A stretch of 64,000 nt of DNA. Origin: G965276765 sp965276825. Lineage in GTDB: Bacteria; Actinomycetota; Acidimicrobiia; Acidimicrobiales; Palsa-688. Every line of letters starts with the position of its first letter. Position 1 is the first letter of the stretch. The notes below the pieces were generated by a model. The model saw only the letters and a list, made by a program, of their open reading frames with translations. It did not search any database and had not been told where the DNA came from. Shown here one piece after another: positions 9,153-17,688 of this stretch. The stretch spans positions 1,984,001-2,048,000 of the forward strand of contig OZ255630.1 in the NCBI GenBank assembly GCA_965276825.1, given 5' to 3'. The position numbers were made by a program, and so were the translations under genes.

Positions 9153-9158
9153 TACAAT
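9153..9158 (+). promoter_or_regulatory. -10 hexamer of mftA (leaderless arrangement)
   Basis: TACAAT ends 8 nt before the mftA ATG. Transcription would start at or within a base or two of the A of ATG, so the mftA message is probably leaderless; no Shine-Dalgarno is visible. No clear -35 can be assigned. Confidence 0.6.
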
Positions 9159-9166
9159 CGGGCCCC

Positions 9167-9310
9167 ATGGAGCCCACCAGCACCGAAGTGCCCGAAGCCC
9201 GCGACCCCTCGGCGGTGGCGGAGCCCGTCCCCCCCGTCCCCGTCGCCCATGTGGAGGACGAGCTCCTGGTCGAGGAGATCTCGATCGACGGCATGTGCGG
9301 GGTCTACTGA
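9167..9310 (+). CDS. mftA: Mycofactocin precursor peptide MftA
   Basis: A 47-residue precursor of the redox cofactor mycofactocin. It has an acidic leader (AHVEDELLVEEI) and ends in the invariant core IDGMCGVY, whose last two residues Val-Tyr become the cofactor after MftC acts and MftE cleaves. The length and C terminus match the MftA family closely. The ATG sits 8 nt after a TACAAT hexamer. It is divergent from lpd and overlaps mftB by 16 nt. Confidence 0.95.
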   Translation: MEPTSTEVPEARDPSAVAEPVPPVPVAHVEDELLVEEISIDGMCGVY

Positions 9311-9645
9311 CCACCGGACCGGCCACCTTCGACGCGGCGGCCCGCTGGCGCCTCGACCCGAACGTGGCGCTGCGCCCCGAGCCTTTCGGCGCCCTCGCCT
9401 ACCACTACGGGACCCGGCGCCTCACCTTCCTGCGCTCGCCGCTCCTCGTTGACGTCGTGCGCGCCCTCGACGGCCACGCCAGCGCGACCGACGCCGTCGC
9501 CGCCACCGTCCCCGAGCCACGACGCGACGCCTTTCTCCGTGCGCTCTCCTCGCTCGCCACGTCGGGCTTCATCGTCGCCGGAGCAGGAGCCGGACCCGCA
9601 CCGGCGCCCGATCCCACCGACACCGGAGACGGCCTGACCGGGTGA
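9295..9645 (+). CDS. mftB: Mycofactocin peptide chaperone MftB
   Basis: RiPP recognition element protein (116 aa) that binds the MftA leader and presents it to the radical SAM enzyme MftC. The conserved core is RWRLDPNVALRPEPFGALAY followed by HYGTRRLTFL, as in MftB of mycobacteria. The GTG at 9295 lies inside the mftA coding end; the start is chosen because no later in-frame ATG/GTG fits before the domain. Its stop overlaps the next gene as GTGA. Normally mftC would follow directly; here a flavoenzyme gene does. Confidence 0.92.
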   Translation: MRGLLTTGPATFDAAARWRLDPNVALRPEPFGALAYHYGTRRLTFLRSPLLVDVVRALDGHASATDAVAATVPEPRRDAFLRALSSLATSGFIVAGAGAGPAPAPDPTDTGDGLTG

Positions 9646-11672
9646 CGGACCCGGCGGGAGGTCTCGAGGCGCTGCTCTCCCCCATCAGGCTCGGACCGGC
9701 CACCGCGCCCAACCGGATCCTGTTCGGTCCCCACGCCACCAATCTCGGTCGGGCCAGGACCATCGGCCGACGCCACGTGGCCTATTACCGCAGGCGCGCC
9801 GCCGGGGGCGCCGGGGTGGTCGTCACCGAGGAGGCGTCGGTCCACCCGGGCGACTGGCCCTACGAGCGGGCCCCGCTGGCTGCGGCGTGCGCGTCGGGCT
9901 GGGAGGACGTCGCCGCCGCGTGCCGCGCCCACGGAGCCCTGGCCATCGCCGCGCTCGGCCACAGCGGCGCCCAGGGATCGAGCCTGTGGAGCCGGGCCGC
10001 GCTGTGGGCCCCGTCGCGGGTCGCGGACCCGACGGTGAGGGAGGTCCCCAAGGAGATGGAGGCGGTGGACGTGGATGCGGTCGTCGCCGGCTTCGCCGCA
10101 GGGGCCGCCGTCGCCGCCGGCGCGGGCATGCACGGCGTCGAGGTCAACGCCGGCCAGCACAGCCTGATCCGGCAGTGCTGCTCCGGGCTGACCAACCACC
10201 GCGCCGACCGCTGGGGCGTCGACAGGGGCGCCCTCGCCGAGGCGGTCGTCGTCGCGGTGAGGGCGGCGGCAGGCGGTGGCGTGGTCGGGCTGCGCCTCAG
10301 CTGCGACGAGCTGGCCCCGTGGGCGGGCATCACCCCCGCCGCCGGCGCCGCCATGGCCGCCCGCCTCGCCCCCCTCGTCGACTACCTGGTGGTGGTCAGG
10401 GGGTCGCTGTACTCGCCCGGCGCGACCAGGCCCGACAGTCACGAGCCGGCCGGATTCAACCGTGAGCTCACCGCTTCGGTCCGAGTCGCCGTCGGGGGCG
10501 CCGTCCCGATCTTCTGGCAGGGTTCGATCGTCGACGTGACGACGGCGGGCACGGCGGTCACCGCAGGTGTGTGCGACGGCGTCGAGATGACCAGGGCTCA
10601 GATCGCCGATCCCGACCTCGTCGCCAAGGCGGCCGGCGGGCGGCCCACCTCCATCCGACCCTGCGTGCTGTGCAACCAGGCCTGCATGGTCCGCGACGAG
10701 CGGGCCGTGGCCGTGTCGTGCGTGGTCGAGCCCTCGGCCGGTCACGAGGCGCCCGAGCGGTCACGGCCCCGCCCGGCTCGCCGGGGACCACGGCCGGCGC
10801 GCCTGCTGGTGGTGGGGGCGGGGCCAGGCGGCCTGGAGTGCGCCCGCGTGGCCGCCTCCGCCGGCTGGGAGGTCACCGTGGCCGAGCGCGAGCACGCCGT
10901 CGGGGGCGCGCTCACCGACGCGGCGCGGGCCGCCGGCCGCGGGCACCTCGCCGGCCTCGGCACCTGGCTGACCGCCGAGTGCCGCCGCCTCGGCGTGACC
11001 GTCGAGTGCGGGCGGACCGTCGACCTGGCGGAGATCGGCGGCCACCAGGGCCCGGTGGTCGTGGCCACCGGCTCGCGGGCCCGGCCGCCCCGCTGGCCGG
11101 TCGGATCCGGCGCGACCGTCGTCGACGCCCGCACGTGGCTGCGCGCCGTCGGGTCCCGCACGCCGGCGCCGGGCGAACCTCTGCTAGCCGAACCTCTGCT
11201 GGCCGAACCTCTGCTGGCCGAACCTCTGCCGGCCGGCCCCGTGGTCGTCTGGGACCCCGTCGGCGGTCCGGTCGCCGTGTCGGTGTGCGAGACCGTCGCC
11301 GCCATCGGCGGGTGCGCGACCCTCGTGACCCCCGATCCCGTCGCCGGTCTGCTCCTCGCTCCCACCGGTGACCTGGCGCCGGCCAACGGCCGGCTCCGGC
11401 GAGCCGGGGTCGACCTCGTCACCAGGGCAGAGGTGACCGCGATCGAGGCCGGCGGCGTCCTGGTCACGGCGCGCATCGGCGGCGCCGGGCGCTGGCTGCC
11501 CGCCGCGGTGGTGGTCGACGCCGGTCCCCGCCTGGCCGAGGACCGCCTGTGGCGCACCGCGCCGGACCTGGCCCGTCGTGTCGGTGACGCCGTGGCCCCC
11601 CGAGACGCCCTGCTGGCGGTCCTCGAGGGCCGCTCCGCGGCCGACGCGCTGTCGCGGACCGTGGACCGGTGA
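9642..11672 (+). CDS. FadH/OYE-like oxidoreductase of the mycofactocin locus (first copy)
   Basis: 676-aa enzyme built like 2,4-dienoyl-CoA reductase: an N-terminal FMN TIM barrel (PIRLGPATAPNRILFGPHAT), a 4Fe-4S motif CVLCNQACMV with a fourth cysteine about 11 residues later, and a C-terminal FAD/NAD(P) module (VVGAGPGGLECARVAA). The typical catalytic HxxR region is altered to LGHSGAQG. Two such families are known near mycofactocin genes in Actinobacteria, function unknown. A linker near residues 511-530 is four near-identical EPLLA units encoded by a 15-bp tandem repeat. GTGA overlaps join it to mftB and to the next gene. Confidence 0.88.
   Translation: MTDPAGGLEALLSPIRLGPATAPNRILFGPHATNLGRARTIGRRHVAYYRRRAAGGAGVVVTEEASVHPGDWPYERAPLAAACASGWEDVAAACRAHGALAIAALGHSGAQGSSLWSRAALWAPSRVADPTVREVPKEMEAVDVDAVVAGFAAGAAVAAGAGMHGVEVNAGQHSLIRQCCSGLTNHRADRWGVDRGALAEAVVVAVRAAAGGGVVGLRLSCDELAPWAGITPAAGAAMAARLAPLVDYLVVVRGSLYSPGATRPDSHEPAGFNRELTASVRVAVGGAVPIFWQGSIVDVTTAGTAVTAGVCDGVEMTRAQIADPDLVAKAAGGRPTSIRPCVLCNQACMVRDERAVAVSCVVEPSAGHEAPERSRPRPARRGPRPARLLVVGAGPGGLECARVAASAGWEVTVAEREHAVGGALTDAARAAGRGHLAGLGTWLTAECRRLGVTVECGRTVDLAEIGGHQGPVVVATGSRARPPRWPVGSGATVVDARTWLRAVGSRTPAPGEPLLAEPLLAEPLLAEPLPAGPVVVWDPVGGPVAVSVCETVAAIGGCATLVTPDPVAGLLLAPTGDLAPANGRLRRAGVDLVTRAEVTAIEAGGVLVTARIGGAGRWLPAAVVVDAGPRLAEDRLWRTAPDLARRVGDAVAPRDALLAVLEGRSAADALSRTVDR
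11175..11234 (+). repeat. 15-bp tandem repeat, four copies, inside an oxidoreductase gene
   Basis: Copies start at 11175, 11190, 11205 and 11220 and encode EPLLA-type pentapeptides in the linker of the FAD module. The period is a multiple of three, so copy-number change would lengthen or shorten the linker without breaking the frame. Confidence 0.85.
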
Positions 11673-13654
11673 GGCTGCTCGAGCCGGTGCGAATCGGCCC
11701 GGTCGTCGCGCCCAACCGGGTGGTGGTCTGCGCCCATCTCACCAACCTGGCCGTCGACGGCCTCCCCACCGGCCGCCTGGCCTCCTACTACGGCGCCATG
11801 GCGGCGGGCGGCGTGGGGACCGTGGTCACCGAGGAGCTGGCCGTCGACCCGGCCGACCGGCCCTACGAGAAGGTCATCCGCGGGTTCGACCCGGCGGCGG
11901 AGCCGGGGCTGCGGGCCGTGGTCGACGCCATCCACGCCCATGGCGCCCTCGCCTTCGCCCAGCTCAACCACAACGGGCCGCAGTCGTCGGGCCTCTACAC
12001 CCGCCTCCCGGTGCTCGCCGCCTCGGCGATGCCCGACGCCCACTTCCGCGAGGTGCCCAAGGAGGCCGACGAGGCCGACATCGCCGGCGTCATCCGCGCC
12101 TTCGCCGCCGTGGCCCGAACAGCGGCGGCCACGGGATTCGACGGGGTCGAGATCCAGGCATCGCAGAGCTCGATCCTGCGGACGTTCCTCTCCCCGCTCA
12201 CCAACCGCCGCGAGGACCGTTGGGGGGGCGACCCTTACGGCCGCGCCCGGCTGCTGCTCGGTGTGGCCGCCGCCGTGCGCGAGGCGGCCGGCGGCGACCT
12301 GGCCGTCGGCGTGCGGCTCTGCGGCGACGAGCTGACCGGAGGGGGCCTCACCGTCGACGACGCGGTCGCGCTCGGCGCGCGAGTCGACCGGCTCGGGCTG
12401 GCCGACTACCTCTCGACCTCGGTCGGCGTCGCCACCGAGACCATGGACGCGGTCGCCCCGCCGATGGGCGTGCCCTCGGGCTACGCCCTCGGCGTGGCCT
12501 CGGCCCTGCGCGGGGCGGTCGGCGTGCCGGTCGTCGGGGTCGGGAGGCTGACCGACGCGGTCGACGCCGAGCGCGCCGTGGTCGACGGGCACTGCGACCT
12601 GGTCGGGATGGTGCGGGCCCACATCGCTGACCCGGCCCTGCTGGCCAAGGCACGCGGCGCGCGTGCCGATCCGACCCGGCGCTGCGTGGGCTGCAACCAG
12701 GGCTGCGTCGGTCGCACCAGCCGCAACGCCACCATCGGCTGCCTGGTCAACCCGGTCGCCGGCGCGTCGACGACCGCGACCGCTGCGACGACGTGGGCCA
12801 CCGTCCGCCGGCGTCGCCGGGTCGTGGTCGTCGGCGCCGGACCTGCGGGCCTCGCTGCCGCGGTCGCCGCCGCCGGCCACGGCCACCGCGTCACGGTGCT
12901 CGAACGGGCTGAGCGTCCAGGCGGCCAGATCCTGGTCGCCGCGGCGGCACCTCGGCGCGGCGAGCTCGGCGCCCTGGTCGACGATCTCGCCGGTGCGGCG
13001 CACCATCTCGGGGTCGAGCTGCTCCTCGGCGTGGCCGCCACCGCCGCGCTGGTCGACGACCTCTCCCCCGACGCGGTGGTCGTCGCCACCGGATCGCGGC
13101 CCGAGCGACCGCCGTGGGCGGCCGCAGACCCCCGGGTGGTGGACGGCAGCGAGGTCGTCGCCGGCAACGCCGTCGCGGTGGGCGACGTGGTCGTGGTGGA
13201 CGGCACCGGCACGCAGCGGGCCACGTCGGTGGCCGAGGCCGTCGCCCTGCTGGCCCCGGCGACCGGGACCGACGGGATCACGACCCGCGTGACGGTGACC
13301 ACCGACGCCATGGTCGTCGGCGGAGATCTCGACGGCACCCTCGACCTGGGGCGCTGGCTGGTCAGGGCCCAACGGCTCGGCATCCACCAGCTCACCGACG
13401 TGGCGCCCGTGGCCATGACCCCGACCGGCCTGTCCCTCCTGCACCACCCGACCGGCCGCTCCCTCGAGGTCGCCGCCGATGCCGTCGTCCTCTCCCTGCC
13501 CTTCGCGGCCCGCGACGAGCTCTACCTCGAGCTGCAGGCCCGCGCCGCCGGGAGCAGGGGCCGGCGGCGCGTCGAGCGCGTGGGCGACTGCGTCGCGCCG
13601 CGTGACGCCGTCGCCGCCGTGGCCGACGGCGACCGGGTCGGGGCGCAGCTGTGA
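11669..13654 (+). CDS. FadH/OYE-like oxidoreductase of the mycofactocin locus (second copy)
   Basis: 661-aa paralogue of the preceding gene. FMN barrel from the N terminus (PVRIGPVVAPNRVVVCAHLT), substrate-side LNHNGPQSSG, RWGGDPYG, 4Fe-4S cysteines in CVGCNQGCVG plus a cysteine 11 residues on, then an FAD/NAD(P) module (VVGAGPAGLAAAVAAAGHG). It overlaps both neighbours by 4 nt. The two enzymes are too diverged to be a recent duplication. With the SDR downstream they are candidate partners or users of mycofactocin; the substrate is unknown. Confidence 0.88.
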   Translation: MRLLEPVRIGPVVAPNRVVVCAHLTNLAVDGLPTGRLASYYGAMAAGGVGTVVTEELAVDPADRPYEKVIRGFDPAAEPGLRAVVDAIHAHGALAFAQLNHNGPQSSGLYTRLPVLAASAMPDAHFREVPKEADEADIAGVIRAFAAVARTAAATGFDGVEIQASQSSILRTFLSPLTNRREDRWGGDPYGRARLLLGVAAAVREAAGGDLAVGVRLCGDELTGGGLTVDDAVALGARVDRLGLADYLSTSVGVATETMDAVAPPMGVPSGYALGVASALRGAVGVPVVGVGRLTDAVDAERAVVDGHCDLVGMVRAHIADPALLAKARGARADPTRRCVGCNQGCVGRTSRNATIGCLVNPVAGASTTATAATTWATVRRRRRVVVVGAGPAGLAAAVAAAGHGHRVTVLERAERPGGQILVAAAAPRRGELGALVDDLAGAAHHLGVELLLGVAATAALVDDLSPDAVVVATGSRPERPPWAAADPRVVDGSEVVAGNAVAVGDVVVVDGTGTQRATSVAEAVALLAPATGTDGITTRVTVTTDAMVVGGDLDGTLDLGRWLVRAQRLGIHQLTDVAPVAMTPTGLSLLHHPTGRSLEVAADAVVLSLPFAARDELYLELQARAAGSRGRRRVERVGDCVAPRDAVAAVADGDRVGAQL

Positions 13655-14574
13655 ACCGGGGCCCGAACGACCTGGCCGCCATGACGTGGCCGGAGGCGAG
13701 CCGGGCCGCGCCCGGCCGACTGCTCGTGGTCCCCGTCGGCTCGACCGAGCAGCACGGCCCGCACCTGCCGCTCTCCACCGACACCGTGATCGCCGTCGCG
13801 CTGGCCGCCGGGCTCGGCCGCCGTCGTTGCGACGTGGTCGTCGCGCCGGCCGTCGCCTACGGGTCGAGCGGGGAGCACGCCGGTCTCACCGGGACCCTCT
13901 CGGTCGGGAGGGAGGCCGTCGAGCTCCTGGTCGTGGAGCTGATCCGCTCCGCCGACGCTTTCGCCGGGGTGGTGCTGGTATCGGGCCACGGTGGCAACGC
14001 CGTGCCCCTGCGGGCCGCCGTTTCCACGTCCGTCGGGGACGGACGCCGGGTGCTGCTCTGGTCGCCGACCTCGTCGGTGCTGGCCGCCGCCGGGGGTCCC
14101 GTCGATGCCCACGCGGGCCGGACCGAGACCTCGCTGCTCCTCGCCATCGCCCCCGAGGCCGTCAGGCTCGACCTGGCCGAGGCCGGTCCGGCGCCCGCCG
14201 GTCCCGACCACATGGCCCGGCTGCGCCGCGACGGGGTGGCCGCCGTCAGCCCCAACGGGGTGCTGGGCGATCCGGCGGGTGCCACCGCCGGCGAGGGCCG
14301 GCGGCTGCTCGCCCTCCTGGTCGACGACCTGGCCGCCGCCGTCGGGGGCTGGCTACGGGACGGCGGCGGGGGCGTCGAGGTCGACCGAGCCGAGCAGCCG
14401 GACCAGCACCGCCACCAGCAGGGCGACGACGTCGAGCGACAGGGTGGAGCCGGCGAGCGGGGCGTCGTGGTCGACGCCGGCCAGGACCAGCCCCCACACC
14501 GTGCCCGCGACGACCACGAGGGTCGGGCCGACCGGCAGGACGGCCCGGGCGGCACCGGCCACCGTGCCACCTGA
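13651..14574 (+). CDS. mftE: Mycofactocin peptidase MftE (creatininase family)
   Basis: Metallopeptidase that releases the C-terminal Val-Tyr-derived dipeptide from modified MftA. Metal ligands of the creatininase fold are seen: Glu and His in GSTEQHGPHLPLSTDT with the Asp beyond, His in VSGHGGN and Glu in AGRTETS. GTG start at 13651. The family normally ends about residue 240 (here near GGWLRDG). This frame continues to residue 307 because no stop comes earlier, so the last ~65 residues are antisense to the PAP2 gene and are low-complexity and charged. The extension is probably not functional, but it would be translated. Confidence 0.9.
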   Translation: MNRGPNDLAAMTWPEASRAAPGRLLVVPVGSTEQHGPHLPLSTDTVIAVALAAGLGRRRCDVVVAPAVAYGSSGEHAGLTGTLSVGREAVELLVVELIRSADAFAGVVLVSGHGGNAVPLRAAVSTSVGDGRRVLLWSPTSSVLAAAGGPVDAHAGRTETSLLLAIAPEAVRLDLAEAGPAPAGPDHMARLRRDGVAAVSPNGVLGDPAGATAGEGRRLLALLVDDLAAAVGGWLRDGGGGVEVDRAEQPDQHRHQQGDDVERQGGAGERGVVVDAGQDQPPHRARDDHEGRADRQDGPGGTGHRAT

Positions 14575-15270
14575 CCGCACCGTCGCACCTGACAGCACCG
14601 ATCCACCTGACACCACCGTGACCGGCCGCCTCCAGGCCACCAGCGCGGCGCCGGCGCTGGTCGCGGCGAAGGCGAGCAGGGCGGCGCCGACGGTGTCGCT
14701 CGGCCGGTGCCACCCTGCGCTCTGGACCTGGAGGGCGGTCAGGCAGGCGTAGGCCCCCCCGACCACCGCGACGACGCCACGCCCGCGCGGTGGGCTCACG
14801 ACGACGATGGCCAGGGCGCAGGCCGCGGCCACGGCGGTGTGGCCACTCGGAAACGTGTTGAAGCCCCCGTAGCCGACATCGGGATGGACCAGGATCCGGG
14901 ACTTGAGGCCGTCGACGACCACGACGGCCGCGCCCGCGGTCCCCGCGGCCACCACCCCGAGGGCCGGGCGGCGGCGCAGGAACCCGACGGCCACCACCGC
15001 GACCAGGACGGCGGCCAGGGACCAGACGGTGATGAGGCTCAGATCGGCCTTGGCCGGTGCCCCCACGCCGGGCACCGAGGCCGTGCCGCCACCGAAGTGG
15101 TCGTCGAGGTGCTGGCCGGTGCGGGTGAGCACGAACACGCCGTAGCAGGCGGCCGCCGCGACCACCGCCAGCGCCGACGCGACCACCAGCCTGCCGGCCA
15201 GCGCCGCCGACCCCGCCGCGCTCCCGGTCGCCCCCGCACCGGGGCGAGCCACGGGACGGGCGATGGCCAT
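14353..15270 (-). CDS. PAP2-family membrane phosphatase
   Basis: Integral membrane phosphatase (305 aa) of the PAP2 type, acting on lipid phosphates such as undecaprenyl or phosphatidate phosphates. Motifs: KSRILVHPD (variant of motif 1), PSGHTAVAA (motif 2) and SAGWHRPSDTVGA (motif 3), between several hydrophobic helices. The ATG at 15270 lies 6 nt after a TACCTT hexamer on the minus strand. The gene sits inside the mycofactocin locus on the opposite strand, and its last 222 bp overlap mftE tail to tail. Whether it works with the MftF-made glycan is unknown. Confidence 0.85.
   Translation of the reverse strand: MAIARPVARPGAGATGSAAGSAALAGRLVVASALAVVAAAACYGVFVLTRTGQHLDDHFGGGTASVPGVGAPAKADLSLITVWSLAAVLVAVVAVGFLRRRPALGVVAAGTAGAAVVVVDGLKSRILVHPDVGYGGFNTFPSGHTAVAAACALAIVVVSPPRGRGVVAVVGGAYACLTALQVQSAGWHRPSDTVGAALLAFAATSAGAALVAWRRPVTVVSGGSVLSGATVRSGGTVAGAARAVLPVGPTLVVVAGTVWGLVLAGVDHDAPLAGSTLSLDVVALLVAVLVRLLGSVDLDAPAAVP
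14566..14619. repeat. 18-bp tandem repeat, three copies, spanning the mftE stop
   Basis: CACCTGAC-type units place TGA at 14572, 14590 and 14608, exactly 18 bp apart and in the mftE frame. The first is the mftE stop. On the other strand the same bases encode three SG(G/A)(S/T)V units of the PAP2 protein, so both genes carry the repeat in frame. Confidence 0.75.
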
Positions 15271-15385
15271 GGGTCGAAGGTACCCGAGCCCCTCGGGTGC
15301 GGCAGCTCGGGGCCGGCAGCTCAGGGCGGCACGGGCCCGTCGCCGACCGCTGGAGGAGGTGGCGCCGACCGCTACGGTGGCCCCG

Positions 15386-16216
15386 GTGAGCGGCGACGTC
15401 GGACCAGGACAGGACCGGGGGGCGCAGGGCCGGGTGGCCATCGTCACCGGGGGCGCCAGGGGCATGGGCGCCGCCCTGGCCCGCAGCCTGGCCGGCCGGG
15501 GCTGGAGGCTGGTCCTCGTGGACATCGCCGCCGACGACCCCGCCATCCCCTACCCGCTGGGCCGGCCCGACGAGCTGGCCGAGACGGTGGCCGCCTGCGG
15601 CGGTCCCTCGGTCGCGCTCGGGGTGGCCACCGACGTGCGTGACCAGGCCGGCCTCGACGAGGCCGTCGCCGCCGCCGTCGACCGCTTCGGAGGCCTCGAC
15701 GCGGCGGTGGCCGCCGCCGGCGTGATCGCCGGGGGCGCCGATGCGTGGGCCACCTCCGACGAGCTGTGGGACGCGGTCGTCAGGATCGACCTGGAGGGGG
15801 TCTGGCGCCTGGCTCGCGCCGCCGTGCCCGCCCTGCTCCAGCGGCCCTCGCCGCGCCAGGGGCGGTTCGTGGCCGTGGCCTCGGCGGGCGGCCTGGTCGG
15901 CCTGCCGCGGCTGTCGGCCTACTGCGCGGCCAAGGCCGGCGTGATCGGCTTCGTGCGCAGCCTGGCCGTGGAGCTCGGACCCCACGGCGTGACGGCCAAC
16001 GCCATCGCCCCCGGCTCGACCACGACGGCCATGCTCGACGCCAGTGCCGCGGTCTACGGCTTGGAGGGCACCGACGACTTCGTCCAGTACCACGCCCTCC
16101 CCCGCCTGCTGGACCCCTCGGAGCCCGCCGCCCTGCTGGCCTGGCTGTGCGGCGCCGAGAGCAGTGGCGTCACCGGTGCGGTGCTGCCGGTCGACGCCGG
16201 CATGACCACCCGCTGA
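15386..16216 (+). CDS. Mycofactocin-coupled short-chain dehydrogenase/reductase
   Basis: NAD(H)-binding SDR (276 aa) of the group that needs mycofactocin to recycle a non-exchangeable nicotinamide. It shows TGGARGMG (cofactor loop), the catalytic Ser in VASAGG and YCAAK. It also has the diagnostic insertion after the second strand, IPYPLGRPDELAETV, typical of mycofactocin-coupled SDRs. The GTG at 15386 lies 7 nt after TACGGT (15373-15378), so it is probably leaderless. It is 7 nt upstream of mftF. Substrate is likely an alcohol or ketone. Confidence 0.9.
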   Translation: MSGDVGPGQDRGAQGRVAIVTGGARGMGAALARSLAGRGWRLVLVDIAADDPAIPYPLGRPDELAETVAACGGPSVALGVATDVRDQAGLDEAVAAAVDRFGGLDAAVAAAGVIAGGADAWATSDELWDAVVRIDLEGVWRLARAAVPALLQRPSPRQGRFVAVASAGGLVGLPRLSAYCAAKAGVIGFVRSLAVELGPHGVTANAIAPGSTTTAMLDASAAVYGLEGTDDFVQYHALPRLLDPSEPAALLAWLCGAESSGVTGAVLPVDAGMTTR

Positions 16217-16223
16217 GCCCGGG

Positions 16224-17648
16224 GTGGCCGCGGCGAACGACGCCGAGCCGGTCCCTGCGGGCACCCGGCTGCGCCTGGCGGCGGGCGCCAGGTGGGCCGG
16301 AGCGTCCTGGCTCACCGGCGGGGCACCGTGGCGGCTGCTGCGCCTGTCGCCGGCGGGTGGCCGCCTGGTCGGCGCCTGGGCGGCGGGGGCGCCCGTGGGC
16401 GACGAGCCGCAGGGGCGTCACCTGGCCGGGCGCCTGGTCGACGCCGGCCTGCTGGTCGCCGATCCCGACCCCGGCGCCGACCTCGCGGATGTCACCTTCG
16501 TCGTGCCGGTCAGGGACCGGGCCGCGGGCCTGGCGCGCACCCTCGACGCGCTCGACCCTTCGGTGCCCGTCGTGGTGGTCGACGACGGCTCCGTCGACCC
16601 AGGACCGGTGGCCGCCCTCGTCGCGGCGCGACCTGGCGCCACGTGCCTGCGCCGGGACACGCCGGGAGGCCCGGGCGCGGCCCGCAACACCGGCTGGCGC
16701 GACGCGTCGAGCGAGCTGGTGGCCTTCGTCGACGCCGACTGTGCGCCGGCGCCCGCCGCGCCCGGCGGCCCCCCGAGCTGGACCGGTCGCCTGTCCGGGC
16801 ACTTCGCCGATCCTGCGGTGGGTGCGGTCGCCCCGAGGGTCCGCAGCGACGCCACCGGCGACGGCCCACACTGGCTCACCGCCTACGAGCGGGCCAGGTC
16901 GCCGCTCGACCTCGGGCCGGCGGCTGCGCCGGTGCGGCCACGCTCGACCGTCGCCTACGTGCCCACCGCCGCCCTGGTCGTGCGCCGGGCAGCCATCGAA
17001 GGGCTCGGGGGCTTCGACGAGGCCATGGCGACCGGTGAGGACGTGGACCTGGTCTGGCGTCTCCACGCCGCCGGTTGGCGGGTCCGCTACGACCCGTCGG
17101 TGGAGGTGAGCCACCCGCCGCGGGCCACGCTGCGGGCCTGGGCCACGCAGCGGTTCGGCTACGGGCGGTCGGCCGCCCCGCTGGCGGCCAGGCACGGCAC
17201 GGCCGTCGCCCCGCTGACGGTGTCGCCGTGGAGCGCGGCGGCGTGGACCGTCGCCGGCCTCGGCCACCCTGCGGCGGGCGCGGCCCTCGCCGCGGGGTCC
17301 GTCGCCGCGCTGGCGGCGCGCCACCGCAGCCGGGGTCGACCGACCGCCGCCCTGGTGCGGGCCGGGGCGGCCGGGCAGTGGCGCGCCGGGGCGGCGCTGG
17401 CCGGCGCCGTCGTGCGGGCCTGGTGGCCGGTCGCCGCGGTCGCGGCCGCCGTGTCGGCCCGGGCGCGACGGGCGGTGCTCGTCGCCGCGCTGGCCCCCGC
17501 GGTGGTGTCGTGGGTGCGGGCGCGCCCTGCGGTCGGCCCGGTCACCTGGATCGCGCTGCGGCTGGCCGATGACGCCGCGTACGGCGCCGGCGTGTGGGCC
17601 GGCGCATGGGGCGCCCGCAGCGCGCGCTGCCTGGTCCCGGCTCGCTGA
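16224..17648 (+). CDS. mftF: Mycofactocin glycosyltransferase MftF
   Basis: Family 2 glycosyltransferase (474 aa) that in mycobacteria adds the oligoglucose chain to premycofactocin. The N-terminal ~90 residues resemble the MftF-specific region; the GT-A domain follows with VVVVDDGSVD, FVDADC (the DxD metal motif) and GEDVDLVWRLHAAGW. The C-terminal third is Ala/Arg-rich with hydrophobic stretches, suggesting membrane attachment. GTG start at 16224, 7 nt after the SDR stop, so the two are co-transcribed. Confidence 0.88.
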   Translation: MAAANDAEPVPAGTRLRLAAGARWAGASWLTGGAPWRLLRLSPAGGRLVGAWAAGAPVGDEPQGRHLAGRLVDAGLLVADPDPGADLADVTFVVPVRDRAAGLARTLDALDPSVPVVVVDDGSVDPGPVAALVAARPGATCLRRDTPGGPGAARNTGWRDASSELVAFVDADCAPAPAAPGGPPSWTGRLSGHFADPAVGAVAPRVRSDATGDGPHWLTAYERARSPLDLGPAAAPVRPRSTVAYVPTAALVVRRAAIEGLGGFDEAMATGEDVDLVWRLHAAGWRVRYDPSVEVSHPPRATLRAWATQRFGYGRSAAPLAARHGTAVAPLTVSPWSAAAWTVAGLGHPAAGAALAAGSVAALAARHRSRGRPTAALVRAGAAGQWRAGAALAGAVVRAWWPVAAVAAAVSARARRAVLVAALAPAVVSWVRARPAVGPVTWIALRLADDAAYGAGVWAGAWGARSARCLVPAR

Positions 17649-17688
17649 CCCCCGGCGGGCTCGGGCGGGCGTCGGCCAGACTGCATCG

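Noticed and set aside
10742..13447. Antisense open frame of about 900 codons opposite the two FadH/OYE genes
   Set aside because: Low-complexity shadow of strong third-position GC bias; both plus-strand genes have full domains and 4-nt overlaps.
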